This document shows, piece after piece, positions 1 through 7,490 of a stretch of 39,610 bases of DNA. The notes beneath the pieces were generated by a model, which had not been told where the DNA came from, ran no database searches, and saw only the letters and a program-made list of their open reading frames with translations. Source of the stretch: Betaproteobacteria bacterium (lineage in GTDB: Bacteria > Pseudomonadota > Gammaproteobacteria > Burkholderiales > Burkholderiaceae_C); assembly GCA_009919175.1 (NCBI GenBank), contig RGCL01000022.1:1-39610 (forward strand), given 5' to 3'. Both the position numbers and the translations under genes were made by a program. Each line of letters starts with the position of its first letter. The first letter of the stretch is position 1.

Positions 1-2
1 GT

Positions 3-107
3 GGTGTTCCGGTTTATGTGCTCCAAGCCCCCAACCGCCCCCCCCAGGTCTTTTCCGAGATCCTGGATGCCCAGGATTTGCTGGCAGCCATCCAGACCTT
101 GCCTTGA
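3..107 (+). CDS. C-terminal 34 residues of an unrecognised protein (cut by window edge)
   Basis: A reading frame open from the window edge ends in TGA at 105-107 and encodes a plausible C-terminus that begins GVPVYVLQAPNRPP and ends AIQTLP. The gene is supported by an intrinsic terminator that overlaps its stop codon. I do not recognise the family from this short tail, so no function is given. It lies upstream of priA in the same direction, but the 345-base gap and the terminator argue that it is a separate transcription unit. Confidence 0.55.
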   Translation, partial: GVPVYVLQAPNRPPQVFSEILDAQDLLAAIQTLP

Positions 108-123
108 TTTCAAGGGTTTTTTT
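102..123 (+). terminator. Intrinsic terminator of the upstream partial gene
   Basis: CCTTGA and TCAAGG (102-107 and 110-115) form a 6-bp stem with a 2-base loop, or 5 bp with a 4-base loop. One G and seven T residues (117-123) follow. The stem begins inside the last codons of the partial gene. The stem is short, so efficiency is uncertain, but position and T-run are right. Confidence 0.6.
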
Positions 124-183
124 GTCATTGTGATGCTGATTTGTCACGCTTCAGAGCCGTTTCCAAGTGTCAGAGGGGGTCAG

Positions 184-192
184 TTATGCACA
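184..192 (+). promoter_or_regulatory. DnaA-box match TTATGCACA
   Basis: A perfect match to the consensus TTATNCACA inside an AT-rich intergenic region. A single 9-mer can occur by chance. The second site 185 bases downstream in the same orientation makes a real DnaA-binding role more plausible. Binding itself is inference. Confidence 0.4.
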
Positions 193-368
193 AAAATTGG
201 ATGTCCCCGCTTTTTGCGAGTTTGACTTACTCTTCATTTTGGCAATCCTTTGAAATATTTAACCCCTTGAATTCATTGACTTTTTCGAATTGCCCAGATT
301 TCATGCATTCCAATGAAAGCCTTGCCATTTATGGCTTTGAGGGCCATGATGCCCACCTATCAACAAAG

Positions 369-377
369 TTATCCACA
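369..377 (+). promoter_or_regulatory. DnaA-box match TTATCCACA
   Basis: This is the strongest form of the DnaA box (the R1/R4 type in E. coli oriC). It lies 75 bases before the priA start codon. It could regulate priA by DnaA or be part of a DnaA-titrating site; neither can be told from sequence alone. Confidence 0.45.
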
Positions 378-452
378 GCAACATTGGATGCATGTTAAGG
401 CTCTGTTAAATCAACCACTTGCACCCATTTTTTTAAGATCCCAACTCCACCC

Positions 453-2576
453 ATGGCCGCCACTGTGACCCCTGCTGACTTCTTCATCGAGGCCTGGACC
501 CATTTGCCTGCCCACCGAGGCATGGGCAAGAGTTTGTCTTACCGACACCACCAGCCGCTGCAGCCAGGCCAATTGGTTCACCTCCCGGTGGGGCGACAAA
601 CCCTACTGGGCGTGGTGAGCCGTTGCGCCACCACGCTCCCGCCAAACAGCACCCTCGCGCCGCATGAGCTCAAGCCCCTGGCCGAAGTCCTGAGCCACTG
701 CCCACCCCTTGGTGCAGACTGGATGCGGCTCATTGAATTCACCGCCCATTACTATCGGCGCTCACCAGGCGAGGTGGCCATCATGGCCTTGCCCACCTTG
801 CTCAAAGAGGCCACTGACGCCAACCTCGTCAAACGCCTGCAAAGGCTGCATGACAAAAAGCCACCCGCCACATCGCCCACGCCCGACCCTGCCAAACGCC
901 TCAACCCCGAACAACAACAGGCCATGAACGCCTTGGTGGCGCATGCCGGCCCCAGCTTGCTGCACGGCGCCACGGGCAGTGGCAAGACCGAGGTCTATTT
1001 GCAGCGCATGCAACGCATCCTTGAGGAGGATGAACAGTCGCAAATCCTGGTCATGGTCCCTGAAATCAACCTCACCCCGCAGTTGGAACAACTCATGAAA
1101 GGGCGCTTTGCCCATCTGGGGCCACAAGCGGTCATCAGCCTTCACAGTGGCTTGCCCACGGCGCAACGCCTCAACAACTGGCTGATGGCTCATCTGGGCA
1201 ACGCACGCATTGTGTTGGGCACCCGGCTGTCCATTTTTGCCAGCTTGCCCAGGCTGCGCCTCATCGTGGTGGACGAGGAACACGACCCGAGCTTCAAGCA
1301 AGGCGACGGACCGCGCCACTCCGCGCGGGATCTGGCCGTGTTTCGTGGTCATCAGCTGGGCATCCCGGTCATCCTGGCCTCTGCCACACCGTCGCTGGAG
1401 AGCTGGAACAACAGCGCGCCTGCGCCCAATGCCAAACCGAATTACCTGCGGGTGAGCATGCCCTCTCGCCAAGGCGATCAACCCATGCCGGAACTGGTTG
1501 TGGTGGACATGAACCGCTTTGGCCGCAGCGTCTGGCTTTCGCCCACGCTGGAGCAGGCCATGCGGGCACGCCTGGATGCGTCCGAGCAGGTGCTGCTGCT
1601 GCTCAATCGCCGTGGCTTTGCGCCAGTGCTGTACTGCCCCGATTGCCAATGGACGAGTGACTGCGCCCACTGCTCTGCCCACCAGGTCCTGCACAAGGCC
1701 GACCACCGCCTGCATTGCCATCACTGCGGCGCACAAACCCGTGTGCCCACCACCTGCCCCTCGTGTGGTGGCCAGCAAATCCTGGGCTTGGGCCAGGGCA
1801 CTGAACAAATCGAGGAAGAACTCATCGAGCGCCTGAGCTCATGGCAAAAGCCCAACGGCCAGCCCGTGAACATCTTGCGCATGGATGCCGATACGGTTCG
1901 CCTCAAGGGACAACTCACAGCCCAGCTCAATGCCTTTCACGATGGTCAGGCCGATGTATTGGTCGGCACACAAATGGTGGCCAAAGGGCATGACTTTCAG
2001 CGCGTGGGATTGGTCGCAGCCCTCAATCCGGATGGGGCCTTGTTCAGCAGCGACTTTCGCGCCCCCGAGCGGCTTTTTGCCTTGCTCATGCAAGCGGCAG
2101 GGCGTGCCGGGCGTGACCCTAAACGCAGCGCAACCTTGCCCGCTCAAATGTGGATTCAGACCCACTACCCCCAACACCATCTCTTCACGCACCTGCGCCA
2201 CTTTGACTATGCGGCGTTTGCCGAGGAGGAGTTGTCCGCCCGTCAAAGCGTGGGGCTGCCGCCATTTGTTCACCAGGCGTTGCTGCGCACCGAAGCCCGT
2301 CAGGCCGGGGCGACCTTGTCAGCTTTGAATCACATGCATTCAGCCTGCACCGACTTGGCCGCCAGGTTGGACATGCCCTTGACGGTCCATCAGCCCGTGC
2401 CCATGTCCATGAGCAAACTCGCCGGAGTACACCGTGCGCAAATGCTGGTGGAGGCCAACTCCCGCAAAACACTACAGGGCTTTTTGCAAGTCTGGGATGC
2501 AGAGCTTGCACCCGCAATGCGCCAGCAAAAAGGCTTGCTGCGCTGGGCATGGGATGTGGATCCCGTGTCGATCTGA
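453..2576 (+). CDS. priA: Primosomal protein N' (replication restart helicase PriA)
   Basis: PriA is a 3'-to-5' DNA helicase that recognises stalled or collapsed forks and starts reloading of DnaB. The 707-residue product is close to the family length (E. coli 732). The N-terminal 3'-end-binding domain covers about residues 1-110. Walker A GATGSGKT is at 172-179 and the Walker B DEEH box at 274-277. The PriA zinc region has four CxxC pairs at C395/398, C404/407, C422/425 and C435/438. Helicase motifs V and VI follow as GTQMVAKGHDF and QAAGRAGRD. The ATG at 453 has no obvious Shine-Dalgarno sequence, so the exact start is slightly uncertain. The gene converges on the AEC transporter with a 6-bp gap. 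Confidence 0.97.
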   Translation: MAATVTPADFFIEAWTHLPAHRGMGKSLSYRHHQPLQPGQLVHLPVGRQTLLGVVSRCATTLPPNSTLAPHELKPLAEVLSHCPPLGADWMRLIEFTAHYYRRSPGEVAIMALPTLLKEATDANLVKRLQRLHDKKPPATSPTPDPAKRLNPEQQQAMNALVAHAGPSLLHGATGSGKTEVYLQRMQRILEEDEQSQILVMVPEINLTPQLEQLMKGRFAHLGPQAVISLHSGLPTAQRLNNWLMAHLGNARIVLGTRLSIFASLPRLRLIVVDEEHDPSFKQGDGPRHSARDLAVFRGHQLGIPVILASATPSLESWNNSAPAPNAKPNYLRVSMPSRQGDQPMPELVVVDMNRFGRSVWLSPTLEQAMRARLDASEQVLLLLNRRGFAPVLYCPDCQWTSDCAHCSAHQVLHKADHRLHCHHCGAQTRVPTTCPSCGGQQILGLGQGTEQIEEELIERLSSWQKPNGQPVNILRMDADTVRLKGQLTAQLNAFHDGQADVLVGTQMVAKGHDFQRVGLVAALNPDGALFSSDFRAPERLFALLMQAAGRAGRDPKRSATLPAQMWIQTHYPQHHLFTHLRHFDYAAFAEEELSARQSVGLPPFVHQALLRTEARQAGATLSALNHMHSACTDLAARLDMPLTVHQPVPMSMSKLAGVHRAQMLVEANSRKTLQGFLQVWDAELAPAMRQQKGLLRWAWDVDPVSI

Positions 2577-2578
2577 GC

Positions 2579-2592
2579 GCGCCTAGGGGCGC
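2579..2592. repeat. GC-rich inverted repeat at the convergent priA / transporter ends
   Basis: GCGCC and GGCGC flank a 4-base loop and overlap the TAG stop of the minus-strand transporter gene. There is no T-run on either side, so it is not a classical intrinsic terminator. It may form a small 3'-end hairpin for both transcripts. Confidence 0.3.
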
Positions 2593-3551
2593 AACAACTT
2601 CACCATCAGTGAAAAGGTGGGGAAGGCCAGAATTGTGGACACCAGGATGATGCGGGCGATGCGCCCATTGTTGGCGCCCATGCGCTCGGCCAGCATGGAC
2701 ACGTTGCTGGCACTTGGCAACGACGCCACCAGCACGACCACAGTGATCGCAAACATGTCGATGGGCGCGCCCAGGCGGCGTGCAATCAGCATGGCCAGCA
2801 TCACCAACAGCGGGTGCAGGATCAGCTTGAGCAAGGCCACGGGCACATAGTCCTGCCAGGGCACATGATGAGCCCGGTCGGCCTTGGTCTGCAAGACCGA
2901 GCGCGCCAACACAGTGCCAATGGTGAACAAGGCCACGGGCGAGGCCGCTTGCGCCAACAAGCCGATCGTGGTGTCGAGCATGCTGGGCAAGGTGAACCCG
3001 TTGGCCGAGGCCAAGGCACCCAACACAATCGCCCAGGGCATGGGGTTGCTGAACACGCCCTTGAGGGCCATCTGGAAAGCTCGCCAAGCGCCCTGCCCAT
3101 TGGCATCGTCAAGCCGCGACAAGCCCACGCACAACGACGTGGTGATGATCATGTCGCAGGTGATGGTGACAATGGCCGGACCAGCCGCCTGCGCACCCAA
3201 CAAGGCCACCAACAAAGGCACGCCCATGAAGCCTGTGTTGGGGAAGGCAGCCACCAATGCCCCCAGGGCGCCGTCATTCCAGCGAATGCGCCGACTCAAG
3301 GTCACCGCCAGGGTGAAGCTCACCATGGTCATGGCGCACGCGAAATAGACCAAAAACAAGGGCAGATCCAACAACTCGCGGATCGGCGTTTTCGCGCCGA
3401 ACTGGTAGAGCATGGCGGGGAGCGCGAAAAACAGCACAAAGGCATTCAGGCCGGGAATGGCCTCCAGGCTCAGCCAGCGCCGGTACGCGGCCACATAACC
3501 GGCCAGCACCAGTGCAAAGAAAGGAAATGTGACTTCGAGGATCTTGAGCAT
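2583..3551 (-). CDS. AEC (auxin efflux carrier) family transporter
   Basis: A membrane protein of about 322 residues with the ten-helix pattern of the AEC family, in which two five-helix halves are separated by a polar loop near the middle. Recognisable features are the N-terminal helix beginning MLKILEVTFPFFALVLAGY, the helix with FPNTGFMGVPLL, and a C-terminal half with SLPSASNVSMLAERMG. Family members export or import organic acids and other small anions; the substrate here cannot be predicted. I chose the ATG at 3551 because homologous AEC proteins begin directly with this first helix; the longer frame adds 15 polar residues. The gene is divergent from rep, and a 10-bp hairpin sits in the shared upstream region. 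Confidence 0.85.
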   Translation of the reverse strand: MLKILEVTFPFFALVLAGYVAAYRRWLSLEAIPGLNAFVLFFALPAMLYQFGAKTPIRELLDLPLFLVYFACAMTMVSFTLAVTLSRRIRWNDGALGALVAAFPNTGFMGVPLLVALLGAQAAGPAIVTITCDMIITTSLCVGLSRLDDANGQGAWRAFQMALKGVFSNPMPWAIVLGALASANGFTLPSMLDTTIGLLAQAASPVALFTIGTVLARSVLQTKADRAHHVPWQDYVPVALLKLILHPLLVMLAMLIARRLGAPIDMFAITVVVLVASLPSASNVSMLAERMGANNGRIARIILVSTILAFPTFSLMVKLLRP

Positions 3552-3584
3552 GATTTGGGTATTTTGACCGCTATGATTTTCACC

Positions 3585-3616
3585 CAGGGTCGCCAACGGG
3601 CGACCCTGTCGTTTTT
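3585..3616 (+). promoter_or_regulatory. Strong hairpin plus T-run directly before rep start codon
   Basis: CAGGGTCGCC (3585-3594) and GGCGACCCTG (3599-3608) form a perfect 10-bp stem with loop AACG. TCG and then TTTTT (3612-3616) follow, one base before the rep ATG at 3618. On the plus strand this has the form of an intrinsic terminator or attenuator and also fills the place where a ribosome binding site should be. It could instead be a palindromic operator shared with the divergent transporter gene. Confidence 0.5.
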
Positions 3617-3617
3617 C

Positions 3618-5702
3618 ATGTCAGCCCAACTCAACCTCCCCCAACTTCAAGCGGTTCATCACCTCAACGGCCCCTGCCTGGTGCTGGCAGGTGCGGGCTC
3701 GGGCAAAACACGCGTCATCACTCACAAAATTGCCCAACTGATCCAGTCTGGCGTGCCAGCCGAGCGCATCGCAGCCATCACCTTCACCAACAAGGCGGCC
3801 AGCGAAATGCGTGAACGGGCGCGTCAACTGGTGGGCAAGGCTGCGGGCAGTGTGCGCATCTGCACCTTTCACGCATTGGGCGTGTGGGTGCTGCGCCAAA
3901 GCGCCCAGGCCATTGGCCTGTCCGCCCAGTTCTCGATCATGGATGCCTCCGATGTGCATTCGCTCATCAAGGATGCAGGTGGCACCACCGACAAAGGTGA
4001 GGCCAATCGCTGGCAATGGCAAATCAGTGGCTGGAAAAACCAAGGACTGTCGCCACAGGCCGCGCTGTCGCAAGCCCAAGGCGATGACGACAGAACCGCC
4101 GCGCTGGTCTACGAGCGCTATCAGGAGCGGCTGCGCGCCTATCAGGCGGTGGACTTTGACGACTTGATCCTGTTGCCCCTGAGGGCCTTTGAGCAGCACG
4201 AGGAGGTGCGCCGACATTGGGAATCGGTGTTCGATCACATCCTCGTAGACGAGTACCAGGACACCAACGCCATTCAATACGAATGGCTGAAATTGATGGT
4301 GGGACCCAAAGGCTCCTTCACCGCCGTGGGCGACGACGACCAGTCCATCTACGGTTGGCGCGGCGCAACCCTGGACAACCTCAAACGCCTGCCCGAAGAC
4401 TTTCCCGCGCTGCGCGTCATCAAGCTCGAACAGAACTACCGCTCCACCACCTCCATCCTTCAGGCGGCCAATCAACTCATCGCACCCAACCCCAAACTCT
4501 TTCCCAAGCGCTTGTTTTCGGAGCTGGGCGCGGGCGAGCCCGTTCGCATCCTGGATGCCGACCACGAGGAACATGAGGCCGATCGCGTGGTCGCGCGCAT
4601 CCAGTCCTTGCGTGCGGGTCAGCAGGCCATGGGCGCAGGGGCGTCTTTCAAGGAATGGAAGCACTTTGCGGTGCTCTACCGCGCCAACCATCAGGCCAAG
4701 GTGATTGAACAAGCCTTGCGCCGCGCGCAAATCCCCTACAAGGTCTCGGGTGGTCAGAGCTTTTTTGAACGCACCGAAATCCGCGACCTGTGCAGCTGGT
4801 TTCGCCTGTGGACCAACCAGGACGACGATCCGGCTTTCCTGCGTGCGGTCACCACACCCAAGCGCGGCATCGGCCACCAAACCCTCGAGAAGCTGGGCCA
4901 ATTTGCCGCCTCTCACCATGTGAGCCTATTTGAAGCCTTGTTCCAAAACAGCCTGCACACCGTCCTCACCGGCCGTGCTCATGAAGGGCTCAGGCACTTT
5001 GGTCAAAACGTCAACGACTGGGCCTACCGCGCCAAACATGCCGTGGGGCAAACTGCCGCTTTGGCGTTCATGATGGAGTGGCTCAAGGAATTGAACTACG
5101 AGCAGCACCTGTACGAACTGGAAGACAACGAACGCCTGGCCGCATCCCGCTGGGACAACGTGCTGGAGTTTTGCAACTGGATGGCGCGCCGCTGTGGAGG
5201 TGCCGAGGAAGACCCCACCAGCCTACAGCTGCACACCCCCGAAAAATCCCTGCTCGATGTCGCGCAAAGCATCGCCCTCATGTCCACACTGTCTGAGCGC
5301 GATCAGGACCAAAACGTGGTGACCCTGTCCACCTTGCATGCCGCCAAAGGCCTGGAGTGGCCGCATGTGATGCTGGTGGGGGTCAACGAGGGTTCACTGC
5401 CCTTTCAGTCGGGCGATGAGAGCAGCGCGGGGCTGGACATTGACCCGCTTCGCTTGCAGGAAGAGCGTCGCCTCATGTATGTGGGCATCACGCGCGCGCA
5501 ACACACCTTGCTCGTGAGCTGGTGCAAGCGCCGCAAGCGCGGGCGCGAGCTGCAAGCAGCGCAACCCAGCCGCTTCATTGCCGAAATGGCCGTGCCTGCC
5601 GACACCCAGAAAGAAGACCCTCGCGCCAAGCTGCGTGCCCTGCGGGAAGAATTTGCCCAGCGTGCCGCCGCCACAGCCGCCGCGATCAAAGACAAAGACT
5701 GA
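3618..5702 (+). CDS. rep: ATP-dependent DNA helicase Rep
   Basis: A 694-residue superfamily 1 (UvrD/Rep) helicase that unwinds DNA 3' to 5', removes protein roadblocks ahead of forks and takes part in restart with PriC. Walker A AGAGSGKT lies at residues 24-31. It is followed by TFTNKAASEM (motif Ia), VDEYQDTN (motif II), GDDDQSIYGWRGA (motif III), LEQNYRST (motif IV), TLHAAKGLEW (motif V) and RRLMYVGITRA (motif VI). Length and the N-terminus MSAQLNLPQLQAV fit Rep (E. coli 673) better than UvrD. The frame extends far upstream across the antisense of the transporter gene, but conservation starts at the ATG at 3618. No Shine-Dalgarno sequence is visible because a hairpin occupies that place. 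It ends 12 bp from convergent selD. Confidence 0.95.
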   Translation: MSAQLNLPQLQAVHHLNGPCLVLAGAGSGKTRVITHKIAQLIQSGVPAERIAAITFTNKAASEMRERARQLVGKAAGSVRICTFHALGVWVLRQSAQAIGLSAQFSIMDASDVHSLIKDAGGTTDKGEANRWQWQISGWKNQGLSPQAALSQAQGDDDRTAALVYERYQERLRAYQAVDFDDLILLPLRAFEQHEEVRRHWESVFDHILVDEYQDTNAIQYEWLKLMVGPKGSFTAVGDDDQSIYGWRGATLDNLKRLPEDFPALRVIKLEQNYRSTTSILQAANQLIAPNPKLFPKRLFSELGAGEPVRILDADHEEHEADRVVARIQSLRAGQQAMGAGASFKEWKHFAVLYRANHQAKVIEQALRRAQIPYKVSGGQSFFERTEIRDLCSWFRLWTNQDDDPAFLRAVTTPKRGIGHQTLEKLGQFAASHHVSLFEALFQNSLHTVLTGRAHEGLRHFGQNVNDWAYRAKHAVGQTAALAFMMEWLKELNYEQHLYELEDNERLAASRWDNVLEFCNWMARRCGGAEEDPTSLQLHTPEKSLLDVAQSIALMSTLSERDQDQNVVTLSTLHAAKGLEWPHVMLVGVNEGSLPFQSGDESSAGLDIDPLRLQEERRLMYVGITRAQHTLLVSWCKRRKRGRELQAAQPSRFIAEMAVPADTQKEDPRAKLRALREEFAQRAAATAAAIKDKD

Positions 5703-5714
5703 GCCCTGGCGCGG

Positions 5715-6776
5715 TCACGCCTGGATGCGCAAGCGCGGGCTGGCTTCCTGTCGAGGCTGAATCTGGCCCACCACGGCCGCTTGCGCAAAGCCCTGGGCAT
5801 GGAAGACCGCCAGCACCTCATCCACGGCGGCAGGGGCACAGCTCACCAACAGCCCACCACTGGTTTGCGGGTCGCTGAGCAAGGCGCTTTGCACCGCATC
5901 CCAACCCGATGTGGGCAAAACCACCTGTTCGAAATAGGACTGCTGGTTTCTGCCCGATGCCCCAGTGATGCAACCCGCCTGGGCCAAGGCCTGAGCTTGA
6001 GGCAAGAAAGGCACTCGACTCCACTGGATGCCCACATCCAGACCCGAGCCGCGTGCGATTTCCAAGGCATGCCCCGCCAGGCCAAAGCCCGTCACATCGG
6101 TGATGGCATGCACCGCGTCCATGGCAGAGAGCACCGATCCCGGCTTGTTGAGCTGGGTGGTGACGGCCACCATGTCCCGATAACCCTGAGCATCGAGCTG
6201 CTGCTTTTTCAGGGCAGAGGAATACACACCCACCCCCAGAGGTTTGCCCAGCACGAGTTGATCACCCACCTGCGCGCTGGCATTTCGGCGAATGCGGCTG
6301 GGGTGCGCCAAGCCCAGCACCACCAGGCCATAAATGGGCTCCACCGAATCAATCGTGTGCCCACCGGCCACCGGGATGCCAGCGAGCTGGCAGACCTGCT
6401 GCCCACCTTGAAGGATTTGCGCGATCACCTCGGTCGAGAGCACATTCACCGGCATGCCCACCAGCGCCAAGGCCAGAATCGGTTGGGCGCCCATGGCATA
6501 CACATCACTGATGGCGTTGGTGGCGGCAATGCGCCCAAAGTCAAAGGGATCGTCGACCACCGGCATGAAGAAATCGGTGGTCGCCACCAGGGCTTGCTCG
6601 TCGTTGAGCAGGTACACCGCTGCATCGTCCGAGGTTTCTATGCCCACCAGCAATTCGGGCGGCACCACCATCTGCGAAGTTTTGGACAAGATGTCGCGCA
6701 AGACACCCGGCGCAATCTTGCAGCCACACCCACCACCGTGGGCCAAATCGGTGAGTCGCGGACCCGCTTGGCTCAT
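5715..6776 (-). CDS. selD: Selenide, water dikinase (selenophosphate synthase)
   Basis: SelD makes selenophosphate from selenide and ATP, the selenium donor for selenocysteine and for 2-selenouridine in tRNA. The 353-residue product has the N-terminal catalytic motif HGGGCGCKI. Cys17 and Lys20 fall at the same positions as the essential residues of E. coli SelD. The AIRS-type ATP-binding core follows with ATTDFFMPVVDDPFDFGRIAA and the VTDVTGFGLAGHALE segment. No selA, selB, selC or selenouridine synthase gene (mnmH) is in the window, so the use of selenophosphate cannot be told. Downstream lies the NnrU-family gene of the same strand; the two are separated by 3 bp, and nnrU is transcribed first. 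Confidence 0.96.
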   Translation of the reverse strand: MSQAGPRLTDLAHGGGCGCKIAPGVLRDILSKTSQMVVPPELLVGIETSDDAAVYLLNDEQALVATTDFFMPVVDDPFDFGRIAATNAISDVYAMGAQPILALALVGMPVNVLSTEVIAQILQGGQQVCQLAGIPVAGGHTIDSVEPIYGLVVLGLAHPSRIRRNASAQVGDQLVLGKPLGVGVYSSALKKQQLDAQGYRDMVAVTTQLNKPGSVLSAMDAVHAITDVTGFGLAGHALEIARGSGLDVGIQWSRVPFLPQAQALAQAGCITGASGRNQQSYFEQVVLPTSGWDAVQSALLSDPQTSGGLLVSCAPAAVDEVLAVFHAQGFAQAAVVGQIQPRQEASPRLRIQA

Positions 6777-6779
6777 GGG

Positions 6780-7361
6780 TCAAGCCCCAAACGGTCGAAC
6801 ACCAAAGAGCTGCTGGTGCAGGTAAAAGGCAAACACGGCAAAGAAGGCCGCACCCAAAGCCACGGCCAGCAAGGTGGCGCGCAGATTCGCCTCGGGAGCG
6901 GGCACTGGCGAGAGGCGATCCCTGCGCCGCCCTGCGCGAAAACCCAGCACCGCCCAAATCAGGAACGCCCCAAAGAGCACGATTTCGGCGAGCAGGCCAT
7001 TGGCCAGCAAGTGCGACAAGGCCCAGATCTTGACGCCGGCATACATGGGATGCCCCAGGCGAGCCTTGATGTGATTGCCGGGAACATAGGCCGCCACCAC
7101 CAACACGCAGGCCAGCAAAACAAGCAAGGACACGAGGTGCTTGATCCAGACGGGCGGCGTCCAGATGACGATGGGGTCGAGCTTGCTTTGGGCAAAGCCC
7201 ACGCACAGGATCACAAACCCTGCGATGGACAAGACGGCATAGACAAGTTTGAACCGCTTTTCACCCAGCCGCTCCACCCACTGGCTGCGCCGCTCGTCCG
7301 AGATGATGCGAAGGGAGTGAACCCCGAGAAACAGGACCAAGCCCAGAATCAATAAGCCCAT
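6780..7361 (-). CDS. NnrU-family integral membrane protein
   Basis: A 193-residue inner-membrane protein with about five to six hydrophobic helices and the NnrU family signature GHPMYAGVKIWALSHLLANG near residues 100-120. NnrU was first noticed in denitrification clusters, but family members are widespread and their biochemical role is not settled. A basic loop (GRRRDR) precedes the last helix. The ATG is preceded by GGGAG at a suitable distance. Three bases separate its stop from the selD start, so the two genes are probably cotranscribed. The pairing with selD may be no more than genomic convenience. Confidence 0.8.
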   Translation of the reverse strand: MGLLILGLVLFLGVHSLRIISDERRSQWVERLGEKRFKLVYAVLSIAGFVILCVGFAQSKLDPIVIWTPPVWIKHLVSLLVLLACVLVVAAYVPGNHIKARLGHPMYAGVKIWALSHLLANGLLAEIVLFGAFLIWAVLGFRAGRRRDRLSPVPAPEANLRATLLAVALGAAFFAVFAFYLHQQLFGVRPFGA

Positions 7362-7490
7362 GAGGGACTCCCAAGTTAAACGACAGCGGCCGATGAATCA
7401 GAATGGATGAGGATGGAGTTAGTCACCTCAAATCACACTGAACGAATTTAACGGTGCGTCAGTTTAACCTTGGCCCAAGCTGAGAAGTGA

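Larger units (their letters stand above)
108..452. other. AT-rich intergenic region before priA with two DnaA-box matches
   Basis: This 345-base gap is clearly more AT-rich than its surroundings and holds no convincing gene; the short open frames across it have no recognisable product. It contains TTATGCACA at 184-192 and TTATCCACA at 369-377. Both match the DnaA-box consensus TTATNCACA perfectly and lie on the same strand. A weak sigma-70-like pair, TTGACT at 276-281 and TTTCAT at 299-304 with a 17-base spacer, could serve priA. No strong Shine-Dalgarno sequence precedes the priA start. Confidence 0.6.

Noticed and set aside
141-398. An 85-codon open frame in the gap before priA
   Set aside because: It has no good ribosome binding site and no recognisable product, and it spans both DnaA-box matches in AT-rich sequence.
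108-452. The region before priA as the chromosomal replication origin
   Set aside because: Only two DnaA boxes are present, and dnaA, dnaN, rpmH and mnmG are absent from the window; kept only as a possible DnaA-regulated site.
2814-3617. Upstream extension of the rep reading frame by 268 codons
   Set aside because: It runs antisense through the AEC transporter gene and has no helicase-family sequence; Rep homology begins at the ATG at 3618.
5781-7355. A 524-codon plus-strand open frame across selD and nnrU
   Set aside because: It is the antisense of two well-recognised genes, with His/Gln/Arg-rich composition typical of GC-driven shadow frames.
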